Below are positions 26,739 through 35,856 of a stretch of DNA of 64,000 nucleotides, piece after piece; the first letter of the stretch is position 1; each line of letters begins with the position of its first letter. A program made the translations under genes and the position numbers. The stretch lies in assembly GCF_029589435.1 (NCBI RefSeq), contig NZ_JARRAG010000002.1, forward strand, positions 4,216,001-4,280,000, written 5' to 3'. The notes under the pieces were generated by a model, which did no database searches, was not told where the DNA came from, and saw only the letters and a list, made by a program, of their open reading frames with translations. Origin of the DNA: Paludisphaera mucosa (lineage in GTDB: Bacteria > Planctomycetota > Planctomycetia > Isosphaerales > Isosphaeraceae).

Positions 26739-28136
26739 ATGCCCGAGCCGAGCCTCGAACGCCTGCTCGCCCCGCATCCCCGCGTGCGTGCGATCCGACC
26801 CGGCGCGCCCGATCCCCAGGGTTCCAGCGTCGTCTACTGGATGCAGCGCGCCCAGCGCGGGGTCGACAATCCCGCGCTCAACATGGCCATCGCCGTCGGC
26901 AACGCCCTCGCCCGGCCGGTGGTCGCGGTCTTCGGGCTCACGGCCGATTACCCGGGCGCCCAGCGCCGGCATTACCGCTTCCTCGTCGAGGGCCTGGTCG
27001 ACGCCGCCGAGGACATGGCGCGACGGGGCGTCCCCCTGATCGTCCGCCTGGGAAAGCCCGACGAGGTCGTCCCGCGATTCGCCCGCGAGGTCGGCGCGGC
27101 GTTCGTCGTGGGGGATGAGAACCCCGTGCACGTCGGCCGCCGCTGGCGCGAGGCCGTCGCCCGCGAGCTGACGGTCCCGTTCCACCTGGTCGACGCCGAC
27201 GTCGTCGTCCCCACGTCCCTCTTCCCCAACGAGGAGTACGCGGCGAGGACCCTGCGGCCCAAGATCCGCCGCGTCTGGGACGACTTCCTGAAGCCGATCC
27301 CCGAGATCCGGGCGAAACAGGCCTGGCCCGGCAAGCTCCCGGAGGGGGCCGAGATCGATCCCGACCGCCTGATGGAGTCGCTCCGCGTCGGCGGCGTCGC
27401 CGAGGTCCCGGGCTACCTGGGCGGCACTCGCGAGGCGATGCGACGCCTGGGGCGGTTCCTCGACGAGCGGCTGGGGCGCTACGCCGAGGACCGCAACGAG
27501 CCCACGCCATACATGACCACCGAGCTTTCCGCCCACCTCCATTACGGGCACATCAGCCCCATGACGATCGCCCTGGCCGCGATCCGCGGCGACGGCCCGC
27601 GCGAGGCCGTCGACACGCTGCTGGAGGAGCTGATCGTCCGCCGCGAGCTGTCGATCAACTTCGTGGCCCGTAACCCGAACTACGACTCGCTCGCCGGCTG
27701 CCCCGACTGGGCGCGGAAGACGCTCGCCAGGCACGCCGACGACCCCCGGCCGGTGCTCTACACCCCGGCGCAGCTCGAATCGGCCGAGACCCACGACCCG
27801 CTCTGGAACGCCGCGCAGAAGGAGATGACGCTCACCGGACGCATGCACAACTACCTGCGGATGTACTGGGCCAAGAAGCTCCTGGAGTGGTCGCCGACCG
27901 CCGAGCAGGCCTTCGCGGTCGCCCTGGACCTGAACGACCGCTACGAGATGGACGGCCGCGACCCCAACGGCTACACCGGCGTCGCCTGGGCCGTCGGCGG
28001 CAAGCACGACCGCCCCTGGCCCGAGCGCCCCATCTTCGGCACCGTCCGGTTCATGAGCTACGAGAGCACCCGCAAGAAGTTCGACTCCGCCGGCTACGTC
28101 GCCCGGGTCGAGGCGATCGAGAAGGGGAGGGGCTGA
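26739..28136 (+). CDS. phr: class II deoxyribodipyrimidine photolyase
   Basis: The 465-residue protein matches class II CPD photolyases: VVYWMQRAQRGVDNPAL at the N-terminus, FGLTADYPGA, YMTTELSAHLHYGHISP, LSINFVARNPNYDSLAG, and the FAD-pocket signature KEMTLTGRMHNYLRMYWAKK followed by DPNGYTGVAWAVGG. It repairs UV-induced cyclobutane pyrimidine dimers using reduced FAD and blue light. The ATG at 26739 is chosen because the MPEPSLERLL start fits the family; the longer in-frame extension overlaps the promoter. It stands alone, divergent from the inositol operon. Confidence 0.95.
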   Translation: MPEPSLERLLAPHPRVRAIRPGAPDPQGSSVVYWMQRAQRGVDNPALNMAIAVGNALARPVVAVFGLTADYPGAQRRHYRFLVEGLVDAAEDMARRGVPLIVRLGKPDEVVPRFAREVGAAFVVGDENPVHVGRRWREAVARELTVPFHLVDADVVVPTSLFPNEEYAARTLRPKIRRVWDDFLKPIPEIRAKQAWPGKLPEGAEIDPDRLMESLRVGGVAEVPGYLGGTREAMRRLGRFLDERLGRYAEDRNEPTPYMTTELSAHLHYGHISPMTIALAAIRGDGPREAVDTLLEELIVRRELSINFVARNPNYDSLAGCPDWARKTLARHADDPRPVLYTPAQLESAETHDPLWNAAQKEMTLTGRMHNYLRMYWAKKLLEWSPTAEQAFAVALDLNDRYEMDGRDPNGYTGVAWAVGGKHDRPWPERPIFGTVRFMSYESTRKKFDSAGYVARVEAIEKGRG

Positions 28137-28223
28137 CCGATTTCCGGGCCGCAGGGGGAGGCCCCGCGTCGGACTTCGGGAATCGTCGGAAAAATATCGG
28201 CCGTGGTCCGTCGAACGCTCTCC

Positions 28224-29888
28224 ATGAGCACACATAACACCATGATCGACCGACGATCCGACCTGGACGCCCTTCGGGCCGGCGCCATGCTGCTGGGGAT
28301 CGCCCTGCACGCCAGCCTGTCGTTCTTCCCGGCGTACTGGGTGGTCTCGGATCGCAGCCAGGAGCCCGCTTTCGGGCTGCTCTTCTCGGCCGTCCACGGC
28401 TTCCGGATGCCGCTCTTCTTCGTGATGAGCGGCTACTTCAGCGCGATGCTGCTGCACCGGCGGGGCCGGGCGGCGCTGGTGGAACACCGGTTCCGCCGGG
28501 TGTTCCTCCCCCTCCTCGCGGGGATGGTCACGATCGTCCCGCTCACGATGGGGATCTCCACCCTCGCGATGACCTCCGCCCCGCGGAAGGCCGGCGGCAC
28601 GGCCCCGGCGGCGGGCGCGTCGACGATCTGGACGGCCGCGCGATCCGGTGATCTGGACGCCGTGGAGCTGCACCTGAAGAACGGTGCGGCGGTGGACGCC
28701 TTCGACCCCGATCGCGGCGGCACGCCCATGATGTGGGCCGCGGTCGCCGGTCGCGCGGAGGCCGTCCAGCGACTGATCGATCGGGGCGCGGACGTGAACG
28801 CCGCCGGACGTGACGGCGGGACGGCCTTGCACGGAGCGGCCTTCCTGGGTCACGAGAGGACGGTCGATGTGCTCATCCGCAACGGCGCGGATCTCAACGT
28901 GGCGAACAAGGACGGCAGCACGCCCCTCGATACGGCGGTCCTCGACGAGGGGACGACGCGCTACTTCGCATCCGTGCTCCAGCTCGACCTCGACGAGAAC
29001 GACCTCGGCCGCCGGAAGGCTGCGATCGCCGAGACCTTGCGACACCACGGAGCGACCGCAGGGAGGAAGTCCGGCCTCGCGGACATCCTCATGCAGATGC
29101 CCCTCTTCAACCACCTCTGGTTCCTGTGGTTCCTCTGGTGGTTGGTGCTCGGGCTGGCGGCCGTCTCCGCCCTCGGGTCGCGACTGCCGACCATCCAACC
29201 GCCGGCCTGGATGGCCCGATCGCCGGGCCGCTATCTCTGGCTCATCCCCCTGACGATGATCCCCCAGTGGTTCATGGGAGACGGAGGCGACCCCCCGTTC
29301 TTCGGGCCGGACACCTCGTCGGGCCTGCTGCCGATCCCGCACGTCCTGGCCTACTACGCGGTCTTCTTCGGATTCGGAGCCCTCGATTTCGGGGTCGACG
29401 ACCGGACCGGCCGCGTGGACGAGCGATGGTGGCTCCCGCTGGCGATCGGGCTCCTCGTCGTCTTCCCGCTGGGCACGGCCCTGAACGCGGGATGGGCCGG
29501 GCCGCCGGGCTTCGCTCTCGATCCCTCGGCGCGACGGCTCCTCTCGGTCTTCCTGCAGGCGGCCTACCCCTGGCTGATCACCTTCGGCCTCATGGGGCTG
29601 TTCCGGAGGATCTGCCCGGTCGAGAGCCCGACGATGCGCTACCTGTCGGACTCGGCCTACTGGCTCTACCTCGCGCACCTGCCGCTGATCATCGGGGCCC
29701 AGTACGTGGTGAGGGACTGGCCGCTGCCGGCCGCGGCCAAGTTCCTGCTCGTCGTCGCGGCCTCGACCGCCCTGCTGCTGCTGAGCTACCAGACCCTGGT
29801 GCGTTATACGTGGATCGGGCGCCTGCTCAACGGCCCGCGCGTCCGGCCGGCGGCCGGCTCGGAAGGCCTGGCGGTCCCGGCTCAATAG
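28224..29888 (+). CDS. OpgC-like acyltransferase-3 with inserted ankyrin repeats
   Basis: The ends are a membrane acyltransferase of the OpgC/acyltransferase-3 type: DLDALRAGAMLLGIALHASL in the first helix with its catalytic-type histidine, HGFRMPLFFVMSGYFSAML, RFRRVFLPLLAG, and from about residue 290 onward several more helices (HLWFLWFLWWLVLG, LAYYAVFFGFGALDF, YWLYLAHLPLIIGAQYV). Between helices 3 and 4 (residues about 130-270) lie some four ankyrin repeats (GTPMMWAAVAGRAEAVQRLI, GTALHGAAFLGHERTVDVLI, GSTPLDTAVLD). The insert would hang in one loop and could bind a partner. The start could also be 28242. The 3' end overlaps the pfk gene by 7 bp. Confidence 0.85.
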   Translation: MSTHNTMIDRRSDLDALRAGAMLLGIALHASLSFFPAYWVVSDRSQEPAFGLLFSAVHGFRMPLFFVMSGYFSAMLLHRRGRAALVEHRFRRVFLPLLAGMVTIVPLTMGISTLAMTSAPRKAGGTAPAAGASTIWTAARSGDLDAVELHLKNGAAVDAFDPDRGGTPMMWAAVAGRAEAVQRLIDRGADVNAAGRDGGTALHGAAFLGHERTVDVLIRNGADLNVANKDGSTPLDTAVLDEGTTRYFASVLQLDLDENDLGRRKAAIAETLRHHGATAGRKSGLADILMQMPLFNHLWFLWFLWWLVLGLAAVSALGSRLPTIQPPAWMARSPGRYLWLIPLTMIPQWFMGDGGDPPFFGPDTSSGLLPIPHVLAYYAVFFGFGALDFGVDDRTGRVDERWWLPLAIGLLVVFPLGTALNAGWAGPPGFALDPSARRLLSVFLQAAYPWLITFGLMGLFRRICPVESPTMRYLSDSAYWLYLAHLPLIIGAQYVVRDWPLPAAAKFLLVVAASTALLLLSYQTLVRYTWIGRLLNGPRVRPAAGSEGLAVPAQ

Positions 29889-30907
29889 AAGAAGGCGGCG
29901 GCGTCCTGGTAGAAGGCCAGGTCGAGCGAGCGGTTGGCCAGGGCGGAGGAGTCGAGCGGCACGTCGGCGATCTGGGCGCCGCGGAGGGTGAGGACGGTCC
30001 CGAATCGGCGGCGGAGGACGAGTTCCGCGGCGGCCAGGCCCAGGCGGGTGGCCAGGACGCGGTCGTGGGCCGTGGGCGCCCCCCCGCGCTGGAGGTGCCC
30101 CAGGACGACCGTGCGGGTCTCGACCCGGAGCTGCCGGTTGATCACGTTGGCGATCAGGGCGCCGACGCCTCCCAGCCGGGGGTGGCCGAAGTCCTCCGAT
30201 TCGAGGACGGCGGGGCTGGCGTCGGAGTACCGGGCGCCCTCGGCGACGACCAGGATGGCGTGGTTCTTGGCCGACCCCTGCTGCCGCTTCAAGGCCGCGA
30301 CCAGGTGGGGGACGTCGATCGGGATCTCGGGGACGAGGATGTAGTCGGCCCCGACGGCCATGCCGGCGAAGCAGGCGAGCCAGCCCGTCGAGCGGCCCAT
30401 GGTCTCGACGACCATGATCCGGCGGTGGCTCTCGGCCGTGGTGCGGAGCCGCTCGACGGCCTCGACCACGACGTTGACCGCCGTGTCGAACCCGAACGAG
30501 AAGTCGGCGAGCATCAGGTCGTTGTCGATCGTCTTGGGGACGCCGACGATCGGCAGCTCGAAGTCGTTGATCAGCCGCGCGGCGACCCCCAGGGTGTCGT
30601 CGCCGCCGACCACGACCAGGGCGTCCAGGCCGGCCGCGGCGAAGTTGCGGCGGAGCCTGGGGATGTCGGCGTCGGGGCTCTTGTAGGGGTTCGTGCGCGA
30701 GGAGCCCAGGATCGTGCCGCCGCGGCCGAGGGAGGCCTCGACGGTCGCCGGCTCCAGGGGCTGGAACATCCCCCGCACCAGGCCTCGCCAGCCTTCCTGC
30801 ACGCCGACGCACGCGCCCCCCGCGTCCGTCACCCGACGCGTCACGGCCCGGATCACGGCGTTCAATCCGGGACAGTCCCCGCCCCCCGTCAGCAAGCCGA
30901 CTTTCAT
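29882..30907 (-). CDS. 6-phosphofructokinase, PPi-type active site
   Basis: The 341-residue enzyme has the phosphofructokinase fold with GLLTGGGDCPGLNAVIR, SSRTNPYK, VGVPKTIDNDLMLADFSFG, MGRSTGWLA and GHLQRGGAPTAHDR. Two positions that separate ATP- from pyrophosphate-dependent enzymes read GGDD (Asp in place of the ATP-type Gly) and PKTIDND (Lys in place of Gly), so PPi is the likely phosphoryl donor and the reaction reversible. The start at 30907 is used (MKVGLLTGG); a start four codons earlier is possible. Cytoplasmic glycolysis. It overlaps convergently with the acyltransferase gene. Confidence 0.9.
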   Translation of the reverse strand: MKVGLLTGGGDCPGLNAVIRAVTRRVTDAGGACVGVQEGWRGLVRGMFQPLEPATVEASLGRGGTILGSSRTNPYKSPDADIPRLRRNFAAAGLDALVVVGGDDTLGVAARLINDFELPIVGVPKTIDNDLMLADFSFGFDTAVNVVVEAVERLRTTAESHRRIMVVETMGRSTGWLACFAGMAVGADYILVPEIPIDVPHLVAALKRQQGSAKNHAILVVAEGARYSDASPAVLESEDFGHPRLGGVGALIANVINRQLRVETRTVVLGHLQRGGAPTAHDRVLATRLGLAAAELVLRRRFGTVLTLRGAQIADVPLDSSALANRSLDLAFYQDAAAFFY

Positions 30908-31032
30908 GACTGGCCCCATCGGGACGCGGTCGCGACACCCATCTCCGTGCGTCGTCGCGGTCCAGGTCCTCCGTCGAGGCTATCACGGTCCACCCGGCGG
31001 GGCCAGCGGGCCGGGCGGGAAACCGCGCGGGG

Positions 31033-32361
31033 TCAGTCGCCCGCCTTCGGGGCCGGCAGGTCGGCCGGGATGGTCCACGAGAGCGGCGCCTCGCCCCGGA
31101 TCATCCGCGAGGCCGCGCCGGTGAGCCGCAGGTACCAGTCGCCGGGGACGCCCTCCTCGACCACGAAGCGGGGGCCGACGGGGGTCTTGTCGGCCAGCTT
31201 GTAGACGGCGGTCCCCTCATCGACCTCGTCGAACATGCCGACGAAGACGGTCCGGATCCCGAGGTCCCGGAACGTGGCGAGCTGCCGCCAGAAGAACTCG
31301 CCCTTCCGACGCGGGATCAGCGAGCGGCCGGGCTGCAGGCGCTGGAGGTTGTCCCACGAGAAGCCGGGGAAGGCGGTGGGCATGTACCCCTTTCCGGCGG
31401 CCTTCAGCTCGGTCGCGTCCCCCTCCCAGACCTGCTTCCGCGTGCGGTCCATCGAGGCGTCGTCGACGTAGCGGCCGGCGTCCCAGGGGCTGATGGCGTC
31501 GAACGAGCGGTAGACGTCGGCCCACTCCGGCTCCTTCCGCGACGCCCCCTTGAGGGTCCGCCAGCGGGCGTCGACGCCGCCGATGAGGTAGACGCCGCCG
31601 TACGTCGGGTCGTCCTTGAAGAACGCGACCAGCTCCTTCGCCTGCTCGATCGACCAGGGCCGGTCGGTGAACCCCAGGCCCCAGAGCAGGACGACCGGCT
31701 TCCCCTGGTGGTGGAGGTAGCGCGAGTCCTCGCGGACCTTGACCTGGTCGCAGAGGAACTTCCAGTCGTCCATGACCATCTTCGTCGTGGCCCGGGGGCC
31801 GGTGGAGAGGTCGAGCATCATCGCCCAGACCCGGCCCTCGCGGTGGCAGCCTTCGCGGACGTTCGCCAGCACCCGGTTGACGTGCCGCGAGCGGCGACGG
31901 TCGGCCGCCTCGCCGATGAACCGGCTGACGAACACGCCGTCGATCCCGTACTCCCGCATCCAGCGCGTGTGGACCAGGACGGGCCCCTTGCGGAAGGCGC
32001 TGTAGAGCCGCGCGGGCGAGCCGTCGGGCATCTTCAGGCCGGGGACGTCGCACAGGTCCTCGGGCGCGTACTCGGAGACGTCGGGCCAGAGGTCGATGGT
32101 GAACCGCCCGCGCCCCGGCTGCTCCAGCCGCTCGCCCCAGTGGACGAAACCGAACCCCGAGCCGTCGCAGGGCGTGTTGAACCACCCCTGGTAGCCGCAG
32201 AGCACCTTGCCGTCGAGCGTCGTCGCGTCGACGTCCGTCCGCGTCGGACCCTCGTACGGCTTCAGCCAGGGCTCGTCGTTGGGAGGTTCGGCGGCCGGGA
32301 CGGCGGTCGCCGAGAGGACGAGCAACGCGGCGACAGTCCAGGACGACAGGGCGACTCGCAT
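31033..32361 (-). CDS. secreted glycoside hydrolase family 71/99-like protein
   Basis: The 442-residue protein starts with a signal peptide (SSWTVAALLVLSATAVPAAE) and has the GH71/99-like barrel: VLCGYQGWFNTPCDGSGFGF, HWGERLEQPGRG, YGIDGVFVSRFIGEA, VWAMMLDLSTG, GKPVVLLWGLGF and TVFVGMFDEVDEGTA. The WxEFDE-like stretch near the end is the family's likely acid/base region. Active relatives cleave alpha-mannan or related glycans; activity here is untested. Start 32361 is where the signal begins. Alone, with a long gap upstream. Confidence 0.8.
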   Translation of the reverse strand: MRVALSSWTVAALLVLSATAVPAAEPPNDEPWLKPYEGPTRTDVDATTLDGKVLCGYQGWFNTPCDGSGFGFVHWGERLEQPGRGRFTIDLWPDVSEYAPEDLCDVPGLKMPDGSPARLYSAFRKGPVLVHTRWMREYGIDGVFVSRFIGEAADRRRSRHVNRVLANVREGCHREGRVWAMMLDLSTGPRATTKMVMDDWKFLCDQVKVREDSRYLHHQGKPVVLLWGLGFTDRPWSIEQAKELVAFFKDDPTYGGVYLIGGVDARWRTLKGASRKEPEWADVYRSFDAISPWDAGRYVDDASMDRTRKQVWEGDATELKAAGKGYMPTAFPGFSWDNLQRLQPGRSLIPRRKGEFFWRQLATFRDLGIRTVFVGMFDEVDEGTAVYKLADKTPVGPRFVVEEGVPGDWYLRLTGAASRMIRGEAPLSWTIPADLPAPKAGD

Positions 32362-32884
32362 GGCCGGCTCCCACGAGGTCGAGCCGGCGACGCCCCGCGA
32401 CCCCGTCGCAAGGCACGCGGCCCCCCCGAAAGCTAACGCGCCCCGCCTCTTAGATCCAGCGGCCGGCGACCCGCTCCGGGGTTGGGTCCGTTCGCCCCGG
32501 GCCAACAACGAAGCCGATCGACTTTACGACCTGACCACAAAGCGTTTACGTCGGAAAATCGGGTCCCGAAATTGGCTTGGTTCGTCCAAATTTTTCTTTT
32601 AAATCCGTCGATCGTCAAGAGATCAAGCCTTCCATCGGACTCCGTCGCGCGCACCGCCGCTTACGGATAGCATGCGCCTGAATCGCAGATGAAAACGCGA
32701 AGTAGTGTTTTCTTTGGCAGGAAAGCCCGTACTTTGGCCGCGGGGTCGCGGGTAGCCGCTCCGCGGAACAGCCCAAAGCCTGCACCCGACCTCGTCGAGA
32801 CGCAGCCGCAGGCCGACCTTGAGCACGACAGGCTACCGAGTCGGGCCGAACGCCACGACCAGTTCCCGTAACACTCGATGCCTC
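32362..32884. other. gene-free gap
   Basis: A 520-bp stretch without a supportable ORF. An AT-rich patch around 32585-32620 with T runs stands out from the GC-rich surroundings and may be part of a promoter or terminator. I see no tRNA and no clear structured RNA. Confidence 0.5.
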
Positions 32885-33733
32885 TTAGCCGGGGATATCC
32901 GCATAGGTCGGGCCCCGGGACAGGTCGCCGCCGACCTGGATCGAGTGTCCCCCGAACAGGTCGCCGTCGTCGTGCAAGAAGTCGAACGAGCCGTCCGAGT
33001 TCACGGTGATCGACTTGAGCGTCATCCTGGACTGGAACTGCCGTGCAGTCAGCTCGGCCTCGCCTTCGTCCAGCCAGTTCTCATTCTTGAGCGGCAGGAG
33101 TTCCTGCACCGCGTAGTCCTCGATCCGCTGCGTCCATCGCTGTTGATCCTCCCAGAGCGAGCGGGCGACCGCCAGGGCCCCGTCGATGCCGCCTGCGCCT
33201 TCGGCGTCCAGATTCAGCCCGACGGCCTCGCCGTTCCATTTCGCCCCGCCCGTGTACCAGTTGAGGCTCCGATCCAGCGTCAGCGTCCCGAACCGGCGGT
33301 CCTCGAGCAACACGGGCGTCTGGAGGTCGGCCGCGGCCTGATTCAGCTCGGGGTCCGAGCGATCAGGCCCGAGCAGTTCCACGAGTTCGGCCTCCGCGGT
33401 CCCGAACGCCGACTCCTCGACCACCCTGGCGCGGATGCGGACGACGGAGTCGGGCTCGATACGCCGCTGCAGCGTGTCGAACTCCTCTTGCGAGGTCCTG
33501 AACCTGATCGAGAGGCCTCGCGTCTTCATCGGGCCCGGCGGGATCTTCCAGCGATCGAAGTCGAATGACAGCGTCCATCGCCCGTCCTTAGAGGACCACC
33601 CGACTGCGCCGCGGGCGTCCACGAGGCCGAGGACGTCCTCGACGGGTCGTTCCGAGAGCTGGGCGTCGGCCACGCGTCTCCGCTCGGCGGCCGCGGCGAA
33701 CGGGTCGACCTGGGGCGTCGGGTCGTCGGTCAT
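32885..33733 (-). CDS. DUF2262-domain protein
   Basis: The 282-residue acidic, cytoplasmic protein ends with the DUF2262 signature: FGTLTLDRSLNWYTGGAKWNG, RIEDYAVQELLPLKNENWL, LTARQFQSRMTLKSITV and LFGGHSIQVGGDLSRG. The first 110 residues have a WTLSFDFDRWKIPPGPM beta-sheet region that looks like a separate domain. DUF2262 occurs in small proteins around toxin-immunity loci but has no proven function. It lies 57 bp downstream of accC on the same strand and may be read through from it. Confidence 0.7.
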   Translation of the reverse strand: MTDDPTPQVDPFAAAAERRRVADAQLSERPVEDVLGLVDARGAVGWSSKDGRWTLSFDFDRWKIPPGPMKTRGLSIRFRTSQEEFDTLQRRIEPDSVVRIRARVVEESAFGTAEAELVELLGPDRSDPELNQAAADLQTPVLLEDRRFGTLTLDRSLNWYTGGAKWNGEAVGLNLDAEGAGGIDGALAVARSLWEDQQRWTQRIEDYAVQELLPLKNENWLDEGEAELTARQFQSRMTLKSITVNSDGSFDFLHDDGDLFGGHSIQVGGDLSRGPTYADIPG

Positions 33734-33790
33734 CGCTCTGGCCCCGTCAGGAACGATTTGCGAGGCAGGAACCCGAACGCGGGCTGGGCG

Positions 33791-35143
33791 TTACTTCGCC
33801 TTCGGCGGCATCAGCACGCGTTCGACCCAGGTGGTGTCGACGTTGCCTTCGAGGAAGTCCTTGTGGCGGAAGATGCGGCGGTGCAGGGGGATGGTGGTCT
33901 TGATCCCCTCGATGACCAGCTCGTCGAGGGCCCGCCGCATCCGGGCGAGGGCCTGGGGGCGGCTGGGGGCGTGGACGATGAGCTTGCCGACGAGCGAGTC
34001 GTAATTGGGCGGCACGGAGTAGCCGGCGCGGACGTGGGAGTCCCAGCGGACGCCGGGGCCGCCGGGGACGCGCAGGTCGGTGATCCGGCCGGCGGAGGGG
34101 CGGAAGTCGTGGTCGGGGTCCTCGGAGTTGATCCGGACCTCGATCGCGTGGCCCTCGGAGCGGACGTCGTCCTGGCCGAACGGCAGGGGCTCGCCGGCGG
34201 CGATGCGGATCTGCTGCTGGACGAGGTCGATGCCGGTGATCTCCTCGGTGACGGGGTGCTCGACCTGGATCCGGGCGTTGACCTCGATGAAGTAGAAGTT
34301 GTTCTCGGCGTCGACGAGGAACTCGCAGGTGCCGGCGTTGGTGTAGCCGACGGCCTTCGCCAGCCGGACCGCGGCCTCGCCGAGCTTGCGGCGGACGTCG
34401 ATCGGCAGCTGGGCGGCGGCCTCCTCGACGAGCTTCTGGTGCCGGCGCTGGAGGGAGCAGTCGCGGTCCCAGCAGTGGACGACGTTGCCGTGGAGGTCGG
34501 CGAGGATCTGCACCTCGACGTGCCGCGGCCGGTCGATGTACTTTTCGAGGTAGATCGCCGGGTTCTTGAACGCGGCCTCGGCCTCGTTGCGGGCGGACTG
34601 GACGGACGCGGGGAGCGTCGCCTCGTCGCGGACCACGCGCATCCCCTTGCCGCCGCCGCCGGCCGCCGCCTTGATGAGGACGGGGAAGCCGATCGCCTTG
34701 GCCAGGCGGAGGGCCTCGGCCTCGGACGTGACGGCGCCGTCGGAGCCGGGGACGCTGGCGACCTTGGCCTCGGCGGCGATCAGCTTGGCCTCCGTTTTGA
34801 GGCCCATCTTGCGGATGGCCTCATGCGGCGGGCCGATGAACTCGAAGTTGCAGCTCCGGCAGATCTCGGCGAACTGGGGGTTCTCGCTGAGGAACCCGTA
34901 GCCGGGGTGGATCGCCTGGACGTCGGCGACCTCGGCGGCGGCGATCAGCCGGGGGATGTTCAGGTAGCTGTCGGCGGACGCCGCCTTGCCGATGCAGATG
35001 GCCCGGTCGGCCAGCTCCAGGTAGGGGGCGTCGCGGTCGGCCTGCGAGTAGACGGCGACGACCTCGACCCCCAGCTCCTTGCACGCCCGGATGACCCGCA
35101 GGGCGATCTCGCCGCGATTGGCGACCAGTATCCTCTGGAACAT
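33791..35143 (-). CDS. accC: acetyl-CoA carboxylase, biotin carboxylase subunit
   Basis: The 450-residue protein matches AccC from [21 protein letters not shown] on. ATP-grasp features are the glycine-rich loop [13 protein letters not shown] near residue 161, [15 protein letters not shown], and the catalytic [19 protein letters not shown]. It carboxylates biotin on AccB with ATP and bicarbonate, the first half of malonyl-CoA formation. It follows accB by 68 bp in the same direction, the usual accBC order, with an M24 peptidase gene upstream as in many bacteria. Confidence 0.97.
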   Translation of the reverse strand: MFQRILVANRGEIALRVIRACKELGVEVVAVYSQADRDAPYLELADRAICIGKAASADSYLNIPRLIAAAEVADVQAIHPGYGFLSENPQFAEICRSCNFEFIGPPHEAIRKMGLKTEAKLIAAEAKVASVPGSDGAVTSEAEALRLAKAIGFPVLIKAAAGGGGKGMRVVRDEATLPASVQSARNEAEAAFKNPAIYLEKYIDRPRHVEVQILADLHGNVVHCWDRDCSLQRRHQKLVEEAAAQLPIDVRRKLGEAAVRLAKAVGYTNAGTCEFLVDAENNFYFIEVNARIQVEHPVTEEITGIDLVQQQIRIAAGEPLPFGQDDVRSEGHAIEVRINSEDPDHDFRPSAGRITDLRVPGGPGVRWDSHVRAGYSVPPNYDSLVGKLIVHAPSRPQALARMRRALDELVIEGIKTTIPLHRRIFRHKDFLEGNVDTTWVERVLMPPKAK

Positions 35144-35211
35144 CGAACTTCACCACCTCGACGGGCGCGGCCGCCGTATAGCTCGGGGACGACGGGGGCG
35201 AGACGGACGGT

Positions 35212-35721
35212 TCAGGCGGGGACGACCCGGAACATGGGCTGGCCGAACTCGACCGATTGGCCGTTCTTGACCAGGATCTCGGCGATCGTGCCCGACACGC
35301 CGGCGGGGATGTCGGTGAAGACCTTCATGGCCTCGATGATGCAGAGCGTCGTCGAAGGCTGCACGGCGGTCCCGATCGACACGAACGGCGGGGCCTCGGG
35401 CGAGCCCGACGAGTAGTACGTCCCGACCATCGGGCTCTCGATGACGATCGTCTTGGGGCCCGGCGACGTCTCGGCCGCCGCGGGCTCGGGCCGCGGGGCG
35501 GCCGACGGCGCGGGGGCCGGGGCGTACGCGGCCGGGTAGGCGGCCGGCGGCCCGGACGGCGCCGCGACCTCCGGCCCCCGGCGCTGGAGGTGGACGCGGT
35601 ACGGGCCGTCGGTCACCTCCAGGTCGCTGAGGTCGTAATGCTTCATCAGCCGGACCAGGTAGTGGACCTTCTTGACGTCCAGCGGCTCGCCGCCCTTGCC
35701 CTCGAGACCCTGTTCGCCCAT
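35212..35721 (-). CDS. accB: acetyl-CoA carboxylase, biotin carboxyl carrier protein
   Basis: A 169-residue AccB: N-terminal helical part (VHYLVRLMKHYDLSDLEVTDG), a Pro/Ala-rich mobile linker (roughly residues 60-90), then the biotinyl domain with GTYYSSGSPEAPPFVSIG and the biotinylation site EAMKVF, where the lysine is modified. VF replaces the more usual MM after the lysine. The start at 35721 is preferred to an upstream in-frame ATG because of GGAGCGAAGG before it. It carries CO2 between AccC and the carboxyltransferase, whose genes are not in the window. Confidence 0.93.
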   Translation of the reverse strand: MGEQGLEGKGGEPLDVKKVHYLVRLMKHYDLSDLEVTDGPYRVHLQRRGPEVAAPSGPPAAYPAAYAPAPAPSAAPRPEPAAAETSPGPKTIVIESPMVGTYYSSGSPEAPPFVSIGTAVQPSTTLCIIEAMKVFTDIPAGVSGTIAEILVKNGQSVEFGQPMFRVVPA

Positions 35722-35856
35722 GCCTTCGCTCCGCTCCACTTGCATGTCTCGTGACGCGACGGCCTCCGCTCCCGGCGGGGGCGCTTCGCGAGGCTCTCGC
35801 ACCGGACTACGGGACCGGCCGGACGCCCCGCCTCGCTCCGCATCGCACGCGTCGGC

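Noticed and set aside
26646-30986. A 1446-codon open frame on the minus strand over photolyase and acyltransferase genes
   Set aside because: It is an Arg/Pro/Gly/Asp-rich shadow of GC-rich genes on the other strand with no domain.
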